Under the pieces are notes generated by a model. The model saw only the letters and a program-made list of their open reading frames with translations. It was not told the origin of the DNA and made no database searches. From Patescibacteria group bacterium (GTDB lineage Bacteria; Patescibacteriota; Minisyncoccia; Minisyncoccales; Staskawiczbacteraceae), in NCBI GenBank assembly GCA_022703425.1, contig JAKLDQ010000006.1:1-36263 (forward strand): a stretch of DNA of 36,263 bases, in the 5' to 3' direction. Of the stretch, positions 6,101-12,198 are shown piece by piece. Made by a program: the position numbers and the translations under genes. Each line of letters starts with the position of its first letter. The first letter of the stretch is position 1.

Positions 6101-7822
6101 TTAAAAATACTTCTGTATTTCGTTTACAGATAGAGAATTTATTATATCTTCTTTTGCGGCCCAGCCACGCTTTGCCATAAAAATTCCGTATTTTATCATA
6201 TCCATCTGCCCAGCTTGATGGGCATCTGTATTTATTATCATTTTTACGCCGCTCTCTTTTGCCTTCCTTATATATATGTCTCTTAAATCCAACCTATATG
6301 GGGATGCATTTATTTCCAGAATTGTCCCCGTTTCTTTTGCGGTTCGCAAGATTTCTTCAAAATCAATTTGATATTCGTCCCTCGTTCCAACCAATCTGCC
6401 GGTGGGATGCGAAATTATATCCACGTTTTTATTTCGCATGGCGACAATTATCCTTTTTGTCATTTCCTCTTTCTCCATTTTCAGCGTGGAATGGACGCCT
6501 GCAATAACATAATCCAGCTTTTCAAGCACTTCGTCTGCAATATCTATCGAGCCGTCGTTCATAATATTTGCTTCACATCCATGTAAAACCCGGAACTTAG
6601 AACCTTCTTTGTTCAGTTTCGCATTTATTTTTTTAATTTCCTCATTTTGTTCCAACAGTTGTTTTTCATCAAGTCCATGCTCTATTTTTAAAAATTTTGT
6701 ATGATCAGAAATCCCAATATATTCATATCCAAGCACCTGCGCTTTTTCAACTAACTGTTCAATCGAGTTTTTCCCTCCATCCCAGCTTGAATGGCAATGC
6801 AGATCTCCCTTAATGTCCTTCAGATCGATTAAATCGGGCAGTTTTCCCTTTAATGATAGTTCAATTTCGCCCTCATTTTCCCTTATTTCCGGCGGCATCC
6901 AGTTTAAGCCGATTGCCTTATACACCTCATCTTCGGTTTTTCCGGCAATAAATTTTGAACCGCGGAAAACGCCGTATTCGCTAAGCTTCAGTCCTTTTTC
7001 GATTGCTATGCGCCTTGTCACAATATTATGCTCCTTTGAACCTGTAAAATATTGAAGGGCAGATCCGTAGCTTCTCTCGGGCACGACGCGCAAATCCATG
7101 TCAAATCCTGCACGCATTCTTATTGATGATTTTGTTTCTCCTTTCCCCCAGATTTTTTCAACTCCCGGCAACGAAGTAAAATAATCCATCACTTTTGCAG
7201 AATCTTTGGAGACAGCTAATATATCGCAATCTCCGATTGTTTCCTTTCTCCTTCTTAAAGAGCCGGCAATACTTGCATGTTTTATTTCTTTCAGACTCTT
7301 TAATTTTTCCAGGACATCTTCTGCGATCGGAAGTATATCGCCGATTAAAAATCTACCTTTGTCTCTTTTTAAAAATTCGATTCCCTGCAATATATTTTCC
7401 TCGGTTTTTTCTCCAAAGCCAAACAACGGCGCTATCTTGTTTGTTTTTGCCGCTTTTTCAAGATCTTTAATATTTGCAACTCCAAGTTTCTGGTATAAAA
7501 TTTTTATCTTGCGCGGTCCGAGCCCTTCAACACGCATCAGTTCGTCCATTTGCAACGGCATTCTTTTTTTGAATTTTTCATGTTCTTTAATCTTGCCTGT
7601 TTTCAGATACTCTTGTATGTGTTCGGCCATACTTTTTCCGATTCCGGGAATCTCAAGCAATTCCTTTTCTCCTCCTCTCTTAAAGATTTCCTTTATATCC
7701 TCTTTTAGCCCCTCCAAAGAAGCGGCGGCTTTTTCATAGGCATATGGCTTAAAATCCACTCTGTCCATTTTCAGAAACTCCGCCATTTCATAAAATATTT
7801 TTGCGATTTCCTGGTTTATCAT
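6101..7822 (-). CDS. polX: DNA polymerase X family protein with PHP domain (PolX)
   Basis: Gap-filling DNA repair polymerase with a phosphoesterase/exonuclease domain. Length 573 residues, normal for bacterial PolX (about 570). Order: helix-hairpin-helix lyase-like region (residues about 1-115, with EIPGIGKSMAEHIQEYLKTG and RVEGLGPRKIKILYQ), polymerase palm with AGSLRRRKETIGDCDILA (the GDCD metal-binding pair) and the third aspartate in MDLRVV, then the C-terminal PHP domain with GDLHCHSSWDGGKN, GISDHT, HGCEANI, GVHSTL, SHPTGR and NTDAHQ. All visible metal ligands are present. The MFS gene stop overlaps its start by one base (TAATG), and the Nudix gene follows after four bases. Confidence 0.96.
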   Translation of the reverse strand: MINQEIAKIFYEMAEFLKMDRVDFKPYAYEKAAASLEGLKEDIKEIFKRGGEKELLEIPGIGKSMAEHIQEYLKTGKIKEHEKFKKRMPLQMDELMRVEGLGPRKIKILYQKLGVANIKDLEKAAKTNKIAPLFGFGEKTEENILQGIEFLKRDKGRFLIGDILPIAEDVLEKLKSLKEIKHASIAGSLRRRKETIGDCDILAVSKDSAKVMDYFTSLPGVEKIWGKGETKSSIRMRAGFDMDLRVVPERSYGSALQYFTGSKEHNIVTRRIAIEKGLKLSEYGVFRGSKFIAGKTEDEVYKAIGLNWMPPEIRENEGEIELSLKGKLPDLIDLKDIKGDLHCHSSWDGGKNSIEQLVEKAQVLGYEYIGISDHTKFLKIEHGLDEKQLLEQNEEIKKINAKLNKEGSKFRVLHGCEANIMNDGSIDIADEVLEKLDYVIAGVHSTLKMEKEEMTKRIIVAMRNKNVDIISHPTGRLVGTRDEYQIDFEEILRTAKETGTILEINASPYRLDLRDIYIRKAKESGVKMIINTDAHQAGQMDMIKYGIFMAKRGWAAKEDIINSLSVNEIQKYF

Positions 7823-8463
7823 TATGGTTCAACAACCGGTTTTTCAGGTGTTATGTTTATTCCGTCCGCTCTGCTTGAAATATTATTTCTTACGTAAAAT
7901 AACAAAATTGTTGCAAACAAGGACAGAACGCTGACAAACACAAATAAAGCTTTAAAGCCAAAGATCGATGCAAGGATTCCGCCGGCTCCTCCTGCTATTC
8001 CTGCTCCTGCTCCTATTGAAGTTGTTTCCATACTCCATTCAAAGGCCTCTTTTCCCTTGTCTATGTGACGCGTAAAAATAGCCAGCCAGGAGGGTAGAGT
8101 CATTGCCATTCCTACTGCGTGCAGAACCTGTAAAACATATATTTCCCATGCATGCTCTGAAAACAGAAAACCGATAGGAACAAGTGAGACAACAAACAGG
8201 CCAATAACCATAAACCAATAATCATCCTTTTCACCCTCTTTTTTATCAAGAAATTTTCCAATGGGTATCTCGATGAAAGATTTTGAAAGCCAGTAAAATA
8301 ATGCTGCAAATCCGGCCACCTCCGCAGCCTTTGCCGGATTATTCAAAGTTATATTATCCAATATAAAAAGCGCAAAAACGGGCGCAAGAAGCCCCCATCC
8401 CAAATTTAGAAAAAAATCGCTTATAATTAGCACTTTTACTATTTTGTTTATTGCTTTGGGCAT
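7822..8463 (-). CDS. Half-size MFS-type membrane protein
   Basis: A 213-residue membrane protein resembling the N-terminal six-helix half of a major facilitator transporter. Hydrophobic segments lie at about residues 13-35, 48-68, 84-104, 108-128, 146-166 and 170-192. The loop after the second segment, IPIGKFLDKKEGEKDD, resembles the MFS loop 2-3 signature (GxLaDrxGrR). A glycine-rich helix (TSIGAGAGIAGGAGGI) fits helix 5. The reading frame ends with a soluble tail (GINITPEKPVVEP), and the next base begins polX, so there is no second half nearby. It could act as a homodimer or be a reduced relic; the substrate is unknown. It is the first gene of the operon with polX. Confidence 0.75.
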   Translation of the reverse strand: MPKAINKIVKVLIISDFFLNLGWGLLAPVFALFILDNITLNNPAKAAEVAGFAALFYWLSKSFIEIPIGKFLDKKEGEKDDYWFMVIGLFVVSLVPIGFLFSEHAWEIYVLQVLHAVGMAMTLPSWLAIFTRHIDKGKEAFEWSMETTSIGAGAGIAGGAGGILASIFGFKALFVFVSVLSLFATILLFYVRNNISSRADGINITPEKPVVEP

Positions 8464-8510
8464 ACTTTATAAAATATTTTATATTTTCATATTATATAAT
8501 ACGGGAGGTA

Positions 8511-8538
8511 ATTAAAAAACCCCGTTTCCAGGGCTTTT
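8511..8538 (-). terminator. Terminator downstream of greA
   Basis: Read on minus: AAGCCC, loop TGGAAACG, then GGGTTT and further T residues. The stem is six pairs with one G-U. It begins five bases after the greA stop codon and before the MFS gene, which separates greA from the polX operon. Confidence 0.65.
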
Positions 8539-8542
8539 GTTT

Positions 8543-9019
8543 TTAGGCGTTAATATATTTTATATTTTTAATTTTGTATACGGTTTTGACGGGAGAGTTA
8601 ATCACCACTTCATCTCCTACTTTATGGCCGAGAAGAGCTTTTCCAACGGGGGATTCATTACTGATTTTTCCCAAAGAAGGATTTGCTTCAAGCGTTCCGG
8701 TAATAATAAATTCGTTTTTATTTTCATCTACTTCTACTTGGACTTTTGCCCCCAAATCAATTATATTTTCCTGGTCCTTCGACGGCTTTCCTATTATCTC
8801 ATAGTTTGCAAGCACATTTTGAAGCTCATCAATCCGCGATCTTAAAAACCCGATATCTTCCTGAAAGCTCACAAATTCGGGGTTTAAATCTTCTGATTCA
8901 AGGATTCGCGGCGCATCCTCTCCTAAAGTTTTATTGTGTTCAAAAGCCAACAGGGTCTTGTATTCTTCTTCAATTTCATCATACTTTTGTTTGGTTAAAT
9001 AAAACTTTTTCCCCTCCAT
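8543..9019 (-). CDS. greA: Transcript cleavage/elongation factor GreA
   Basis: Rescues backtracked RNA polymerase by stimulating cleavage of the nascent RNA. The 158 residues give the standard length. The N-terminal antiparallel coiled coil is residues about 1-75 (YLTKQKYDEIEEEYKTLL, with acidic residues near the tip around GEDAPRILESEDLNPEF), followed by the FKBP-like C-terminal domain with IIDLGAKVQVEVDENKNEF, SNESPVGKALLGHKVGDEV and the closing KIKNIKYI. The tip loop differs in length from the classical RENAEY pattern, but D and E residues are present. It is a single-gene unit with its own strong promoter and terminator. Confidence 0.94.
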   Translation of the reverse strand: MEGKKFYLTKQKYDEIEEEYKTLLAFEHNKTLGEDAPRILESEDLNPEFVSFQEDIGFLRSRIDELQNVLANYEIIGKPSKDQENIIDLGAKVQVEVDENKNEFIITGTLEANPSLGKISNESPVGKALLGHKVGDEVVINSPVKTVYKIKNIKYINA

Positions 9020-9058
9020 AATATTTTATTTAATTTTATCCATCCCGTGGGATAATTA

Positions 9059-9087
9059 ATTTTACACATGTAAAAATTCCTTGTCAA
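9059..9087 (-). promoter_or_regulatory. Promoter of greA
   Basis: On minus: TTGACA (9082-9087), a 17-base spacer and TAAAAT (9059-9064). Transcription would start near 9052, leaving a leader of about 33 bases before the greA ATG at 9019. Confidence 0.8.
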
Positions 9088-9110
9088 TCGTGTAAAACTG
9101 GGCAATGTCG

Positions 9111-9139
9111 TTGTATTTACCGGCATACTGTTATACAAT
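9111..9139 (+). promoter_or_regulatory. Promoter of the 109-residue protein gene
   Basis: TTGTAT (9111-9116), a 17-base spacer and TACAAT (9134-9139). Start expected near 9146. The leader ends in a very strong SD, AAGGAGG (9170-9176), seven bases before the ATG at 9183. It is divergent from the greA promoter. Confidence 0.65.
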
Positions 9140-9182
9140 GCTCTAACAGCTTCTTTGAAATTATAATCGGAAGGAGGCGATT

Positions 9183-9512
9183 ATGTCTACCTCAACTGAG
9201 GCCCCTGTTTACGATCTTTATGTCGCCCGTCTCGAAAATCCCAAGGAACTGCTGGAGAAAATTGCGGACATTGTCCAAAAGATTTCAGAATGGTTCCAGC
9301 AAAAAACAGTTTCCTGTGTAGTTCTTAAAATCGTGAAGTTCGTAATAAACGGCCACGAAACGGCTGAAAAAAGCATGGGAAACATCCGATTCGTCAATGA
9401 CGGAGATCAAATCGATCTTTCATACAGCATTGTCAGCGCACTGCAAGACATCATTAGCTGTTTCGAAGACAGGACTCTTAAATATCTGCAAATAGAAATT
9501 TTCGCCTCATAA
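9183..9512 (+). CDS. Uncharacterised 109-residue protein, single-gene unit
   Basis: I do not recognise this protein. It is soluble and has no signal peptide or membrane segment. The N-terminal part is helical and mildly acidic (NPKELLEKIADIVQKISEWF), followed by strands (KTVSCVVLKIVKFVING, IRFVNDGDQIDLSYSI) and an amphipathic C-terminal helix region (SALQDIISCFEDRTLKYLQI). The gene has its own promoter, one of the best SD sequences in the window (GGAAGGAGGCG seven bases from ATG) and its own terminator right after the stop. Its codon use has more C- and G-ending codons than neighbouring genes. This independence suggests either a highly translated small protein or a recent acquisition. Coding reality is supported by SD and terminator placement; function is open. 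Confidence 0.75.
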   Translation: MSTSTEAPVYDLYVARLENPKELLEKIADIVQKISEWFQQKTVSCVVLKIVKFVINGHETAEKSMGNIRFVNDGDQIDLSYSIVSALQDIISCFEDRTLKYLQIEIFAS

Positions 9513-9517
9513 AACAA

Positions 9518-9541
9518 AACCTCGCTTTGCGAGGTTTTTCC
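9518..9541 (+). terminator. Terminator of the 109-residue protein gene
   Basis: AACCTCGC (9518-9525), loop TTT, GCGAGGTT (9529-9536), then TTTC. Perfect 8-bp stem starting six bases after the stop codon. On minus it also lies just beyond the stop of the 181-residue gene and could act in both directions. Confidence 0.88.
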
Positions 9542-9554
9542 TTTTTAAAATTCT

Positions 9555-10100
9555 TTATTTAATTATGTTTAAAAGCTTTTGAGCCAGATCCTTTTTATCG
9601 ATTATAAAATTTGAGTATTTGTCTCTGCCCGCGTCTCCTGAAAAATCTGTTTCAAAACTAAATGCATCCCCGGCGGCAGGGGAAAGATTCTTTATTTCCG
9701 AAAACGATAAAAAACATATTTTATCTTCGATATCTTGCCTTATTACATCAAAAAAGGCAAATACAAAATATAAATTTTGAGCACTCGATCCCTTAATGCT
9801 TATACTTTTTTTGAAAACCTGCCCTTTGTTTAATCTGATTTGACCATTTACTGAAATGGATATTTCTCGCCTGCTTAATTTCGGGCTGCGTCCAAAAACA
9901 CTTATTCTCTTTAATATGCTCTTGGTCTCCAATCTGGCAGAACGCGTTTCGTACTCTCCTTTTCTCTTAACCAGGATGTCGCCTCCTTTTGCAAAGTCTT
10001 TCGCCTTAAAGACAGTAAGACGGTCATCAGCTTCGTCTATAATACAGTCTATTATTTTATTTTCCAAAGTTTCTTTCTCTTTTATGCTTAAATCTGTCAT
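9555..10100 (-). CDS. Uncharacterised 181-residue protein
   Basis: Not recognised. The sequence is mixed alpha/beta without membrane segments. An N-terminal helix (KEKETLENKIIDCIIDEAD) leads to strand-rich sequence with several basic patches (ILVKRKGEYETRSARLETK, VFGRSPKLSRREISI). Then comes a hydrophobic strand-helix (AQNLYFVFAFFDVIRQD) and a C-terminal region with DKICFLSFSEI and FSNFIIDKKDLAQKLL-like segments. The D...G-D-I-L-V-K pattern followed by long strands is reminiscent of restriction-endonuclease-like folds, but I do not see a convincing PD-(D/E)xK set, so no function is assigned. It follows the EF-Tu-domain-2-like gene by two bases, so the two form an operon. Confidence 0.7.
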   Translation of the reverse strand: MTDLSIKEKETLENKIIDCIIDEADDRLTVFKAKDFAKGGDILVKRKGEYETRSARLETKSILKRISVFGRSPKLSRREISISVNGQIRLNKGQVFKKSISIKGSSAQNLYFVFAFFDVIRQDIEDKICFLSFSEIKNLSPAAGDAFSFETDFSGDAGRDKYSNFIIDKKDLAQKLLNIIK

Positions 10101-10102
10101 AT

Positions 10103-10393
10103 TTAAATTTTAAATACCTTGTATCCATCTCTGACTTTTTCCTTTACTTTCAGCCCAATTGATTTCCCCTTTCCTGCCGTTTTTACTTTTTTGTGATCAA
10201 TTTCTATCGAGTTTATCTTCTGGCTGAAATCCGTGTTCTCGCCTCCGGTAATATTTATCGTATCGCCATTTTTTAAAGAACCTGAAAGTTTGATTACGGC
10301 AACATTTATGTTTGAAAAATAATGAGTAATTTTGCCGATTGGCTTGTTGGCTTTCGTCTTTTTTATAGTCAGCTTCTTTTTTGTAACAGCCAT
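10103..10393 (-). CDS. Stand-alone translation-factor domain 2-like protein
   Basis: A 96-residue basic protein with a lysine-rich N-terminus (AVTKKKLTIKKTKANKP) followed by a small beta barrel: PIGKITHYFSNINVAVIKL, SGSLKNGDTINITG, then KVKTAGKGKSIGLKVKEKVRDG and YKVFKI. The order (strand, GxLKxGDxI turn, then a GxxIGLKV strand and a basic RDGYKV end) matches domain 2 of EF-Tu-type GTPases and the similar domain in peptidase U32 proteins, without any GTPase domain. Such single-domain proteins are often labelled translation elongation factor-like. The function is unknown; binding RNA or the ribosome is plausible from its charge. It is the first gene of a two-gene operon. Confidence 0.7.
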   Translation of the reverse strand: MAVTKKKLTIKKTKANKPIGKITHYFSNINVAVIKLSGSLKNGDTINITGGENTDFSQKINSIEIDHKKVKTAGKGKSIGLKVKEKVRDGYKVFKI

Positions 10394-10445
10394 ATTTAAA
10401 AAGTTAATACTTTACATAATAATAAACCACTAGCATCTCATTTAC

Positions 10446-10623
10446 AAATAAAAAACCGTTCAATGCTAAACATCAAACGGTCTTTTATTGAGGGGGTATA
10501 TAATTCTTAATAATCTCGGCTTTTTTCGAAAAATAGCTTCGGACATTTTGAAGCCATGTACATACTTTGCCTGCTTCACCAAGAACTACTTTGTCCTCGA
10601 GAATAAATCTCTCACCCCCTCAA
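10446..10623 (-). ncRNA. Predicted structured non-coding RNA with 10-bp closing stem
   Basis: Transcribed on minus from near 10622. The core is closed by a perfect 10-bp stem, TTGAGGGGGT (10614-10623) with ACCCCCTCAA (10488-10497). Nested within are TCTCG/CGAGA (10598-10602 with 10514-10518), GGACA/TGTCC (10592-10596 with 10541-10545) and TGAAGC/GCTTCA (10573-10578 with 10549-10554). A side hairpin (GC, UUUUU/AAAAA, GC) lies on the 3' strand at about 10519-10537. A terminator follows: ACCGTT with AACGGT (10455-10481) and then TTTTTT. The rod with a 3'-side hairpin recalls 6S RNA, but I see no conserved sequence that proves it. An alternative is a 39-codon frame from ATT (10604) to TAA (10485) behind GGGGGTGA; the closing stem argues against it. 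Confidence 0.65.
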
Positions 10624-10628
10624 ATTGC

Positions 10629-10656
10629 ATTCTATTACTTTAAATAAACGTGTCAA
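10629..10656 (-). promoter_or_regulatory. Promoter of the predicted RNA at 10446-10623
   Basis: On minus: perfect TTGACA (10651-10656), a 16-base spacer and TAGAAT (10629-10634). The predicted start, near 10622, falls at the first base of the closing stem of the RNA. Confidence 0.75.
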
Positions 10657-10726
10657 TGCCAGAAATTATTAACAATTTTCAACAAGCATATTCACCTGAA
10701 ATACACAATTTTTACACACTATTTTG

Positions 10727-10798
10727 CGTCCTCAGGAAGATTCGAACTTCCATTTTGAACTCCGGAGGTTCACGTTCTATCCATTGAACTATGAGGAC
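10727..10798 (-). tRNA. tRNA-Arg (anticodon CCG)
   Basis: A full cloverleaf of 72 bases on minus: acceptor GTCCTCA pairs perfectly with TGAGGAC, D stem GTTC/GAAC, anticodon stem TGAAC/GTTCA with loop CTCCGGA (anticodon CCG, reads CGG), a four-base variable loop, T stem GGAAG/CTTCC with loop TTCGAAT, and discriminator G. The next bases are CA, so CCA is not encoded. Confidence 0.96.
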
Positions 10799-10916
10799 AT
10801 ATTTTTATTTTTATTTTTCGTTTTGAAATGTCCTGAACTTTGCGGTATCTGAACTTATCTGGAGTCCTATATGCCAGCTTTCCGCGTTTTGCCTGCTTGC
10901 GCGAATAATTCTTCAT
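10770..10916 (-). CDS. Possible 48-residue very basic protein overlapping tRNA-Arg
   Basis: An open frame on minus starts at ATG (10916) and ends inside the tRNA-Arg sequence. The first 39 residues are strongly basic and not obviously random (MKNYSRKQAKRGKLAYRTPD, then KFRYRKVQDISKRKIKIKI). The last nine residues are read from the tRNA gene itself. There is only a weak purine stretch (AAAGCGG) upstream. It fills an otherwise empty 177-base gap between tRNA-Arg and the Nif3-family gene. It may be a real small nucleic-acid-binding protein, a 3'-eroded relic, or chance. I keep it at low confidence because a stop codon inside a tRNA is unusual for a functional gene. Confidence 0.25.
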   Translation of the reverse strand: MKNYSRKQAKRGKLAYRTPDKFRYRKVQDISKRKIKIKICPHSSMDRT

Positions 10917-10940
10917 CCGCTTTAATATTATCAATTTCTT

Positions 10941-10966
10941 AAAATAAAAACAGGGCTTTTGCCCTG
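10941..10966 (-). terminator. Terminator of the Nif3-family gene
   Basis: On minus: CAGGGC, loop AAAA, GCCCTG (10951-10956 with 10961-10966), then TTTTTATTTT. It begins nine bases after the stop codon at 10976. Confidence 0.85.
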
Positions 10967-10975
10967 CTTTTCTGA

Positions 10976-11935
10976 TTAACTCACAACACGTGAAACACGC
11001 GAAACTCTTGTAAAGCCCGAACAGGGGACTATTTCAATCCCTTGTTTTTCCAGCTCGTCCATAAACAAATTGACCCCCAGAGAATCAGATGAAATATGAC
11101 CCGCAATTACAACGTTTATATGTGCAGCTTCCGCTTCCTTTTTATGTTCTTCTGAGATATGCATTCCCACAACCGTTCCGATGCCTGCTTGAGCAATTTT
11201 TTCATACAACTTGGGCGATCCCTCTGTCCCTCCTGTTATTTCTGACATTGCAATTTTTCCGCAATGATTGTCGGGAGAGCCCACAAAAATTTTAGGACCT
11301 ACGCCAATTTTAGCCGCTTCTTTATATTCGGGAATTTCTTTCAGAATATCAATGAGTTCTGAAACCCTTTCAATCTTTTTCCCTTCTATAAGACTCTTTA
11401 AAAATTTTGCAGCAAGATTGTCGCAGGGAGTATGCGAATTCATCAGGTTAACTTTTATCAGTTTTGCCGCGTCCACGGTTCTTTGGTGGTTTGACGGATT
11501 TACACCTCTTGCAACCTCCGAAATCCTTTCTCTCATCAAACCCTCAGAAATATTAATCGGCACTCCGTAGTAGCTCAAGACATCGCATTGCAGATCCATA
11601 ACATCGGCAAGCTGAGCAAGGCCTTTCCCGATCGGATGATGAGCAATAACCAAATCTATATCTCCAAGCTCTCTCGCAATTAAAATTTCTTCCGGTCCGA
11701 TATCAATGCCCACAAGAACTTTTTTAATATCTTTGTTATCCGAAACATTCCAGACTCCGGAATCAAGATAAGGATTTTCTAAAGCATCCTTGTCAAAATC
11801 CTGTTTTGCTTTTTCGGGAAGATTTTCATATTTTTTCCTTTTGTTTTCCAGAAGCTTTTCAACTCCTTCTCTTCCTCTAAAATCAGCCTCAATTCCAACC
11901 CTTATCATTAAATTATAAATTTCTTGGATTTTCAT
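10976..11935 (-). CDS. Nif3/DUF34-family dinuclear metal protein
   Basis: A 319-residue member of the Nif3 (YbgI/DUF34, 'GTP cyclohydrolase type 2 homolog') family, whose biochemical role is not settled. Visible family motifs: VLVGIDIGPEEILIAREL, LVIAHHPIGKGL (the metal-binding HHP), NLMNSHTPCDNLAAKFL (HTxxD), and the C-terminal VVIAGHISSDSLGVNLF, which supplies further metal ligands. The N-terminus (residues 1-80) is longer than in the short YbgI type and includes a charged helical stretch (REGVEKLLENKRKKYENL). It starts one base after the stop of the small lysine-rich gene, so the two are co-transcribed, and it ends in its own terminator. Confidence 0.85.
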   Translation of the reverse strand: MKIQEIYNLMIRVGIEADFRGREGVEKLLENKRKKYENLPEKAKQDFDKDALENPYLDSGVWNVSDNKDIKKVLVGIDIGPEEILIARELGDIDLVIAHHPIGKGLAQLADVMDLQCDVLSYYGVPINISEGLMRERISEVARGVNPSNHQRTVDAAKLIKVNLMNSHTPCDNLAAKFLKSLIEGKKIERVSELIDILKEIPEYKEAAKIGVGPKIFVGSPDNHCGKIAMSEITGGTEGSPKLYEKIAQAGIGTVVGMHISEEHKKEAEAAHINVVIAGHISSDSLGVNLFMDELEKQGIEIVPCSGFTRVSRVSRVVS

Positions 11936-12151
11936 TTATTTTTTTGATTTACTTTTCTGTTTTGGTTTCGGAACCGGCTTCTCTCCGGTTTTTTTAGAAT
12001 TATTTTCAAATTCAACCACTTTCCCGTCCAAAAATTGTTTATACAATGCTGAAATTTCTTCTTTCTGTTTTTTTATATCAAGAAATTTTGCCCTGATTTG
12101 GGCCTTTTGGCGCCTTATAAATTTCTTTTGCGATCTTGCAAGCTTTTTCAT
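11936..12151 (-). CDS. Small lysine-rich protein, unknown
   Basis: A 71-residue protein not recognised from sequence. It is almost entirely helical and very basic: KKLARSQKKFIRRQKAQIR at the start, a central helix DIKKQKEEISALYKQFLDGK, and a disordered KPVPKPKQKSKSKK tail. No cysteines, signal or membrane segment. Its stop is immediately followed by the start of the Nif3-family gene, which supports it as a real coding region. Charge and size suggest binding to RNA or DNA, but that is only inference from composition. Confidence 0.65.
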   Translation of the reverse strand: MKKLARSQKKFIRRQKAQIRAKFLDIKKQKEEISALYKQFLDGKVVEFENNSKKTGEKPVPKPKQKSKSKK

Positions 12152-12198
12152 AATAAAAAATACATATTTAAATATGTATAAATATACTCCAATTTCGC

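Noticed and set aside
7206-7739. A 177-residue plus-strand frame
   Set aside because: It is antisense to polX, whose domains are unmistakable; S/F/I-rich translation is typical of a shadow of a K/E-rich gene.
10485-10604. A 39-codon frame on minus (ATT to TAA) behind a GGGGGTGA sequence
   Set aside because: No normal start codon, and the same bases form a perfect closing stem with nested helices, which fits an RNA better. Kept only as an alternative in the RNA entry.
10446-10623. Small SRP RNA (ffs), because of GGTGAAGCAGGCAAAG
   Set aside because: The conserved 5' strand of the SRP internal loop and the GGAA-type tetraloop next to it are missing, and the motif is not at the tip of the hairpin.
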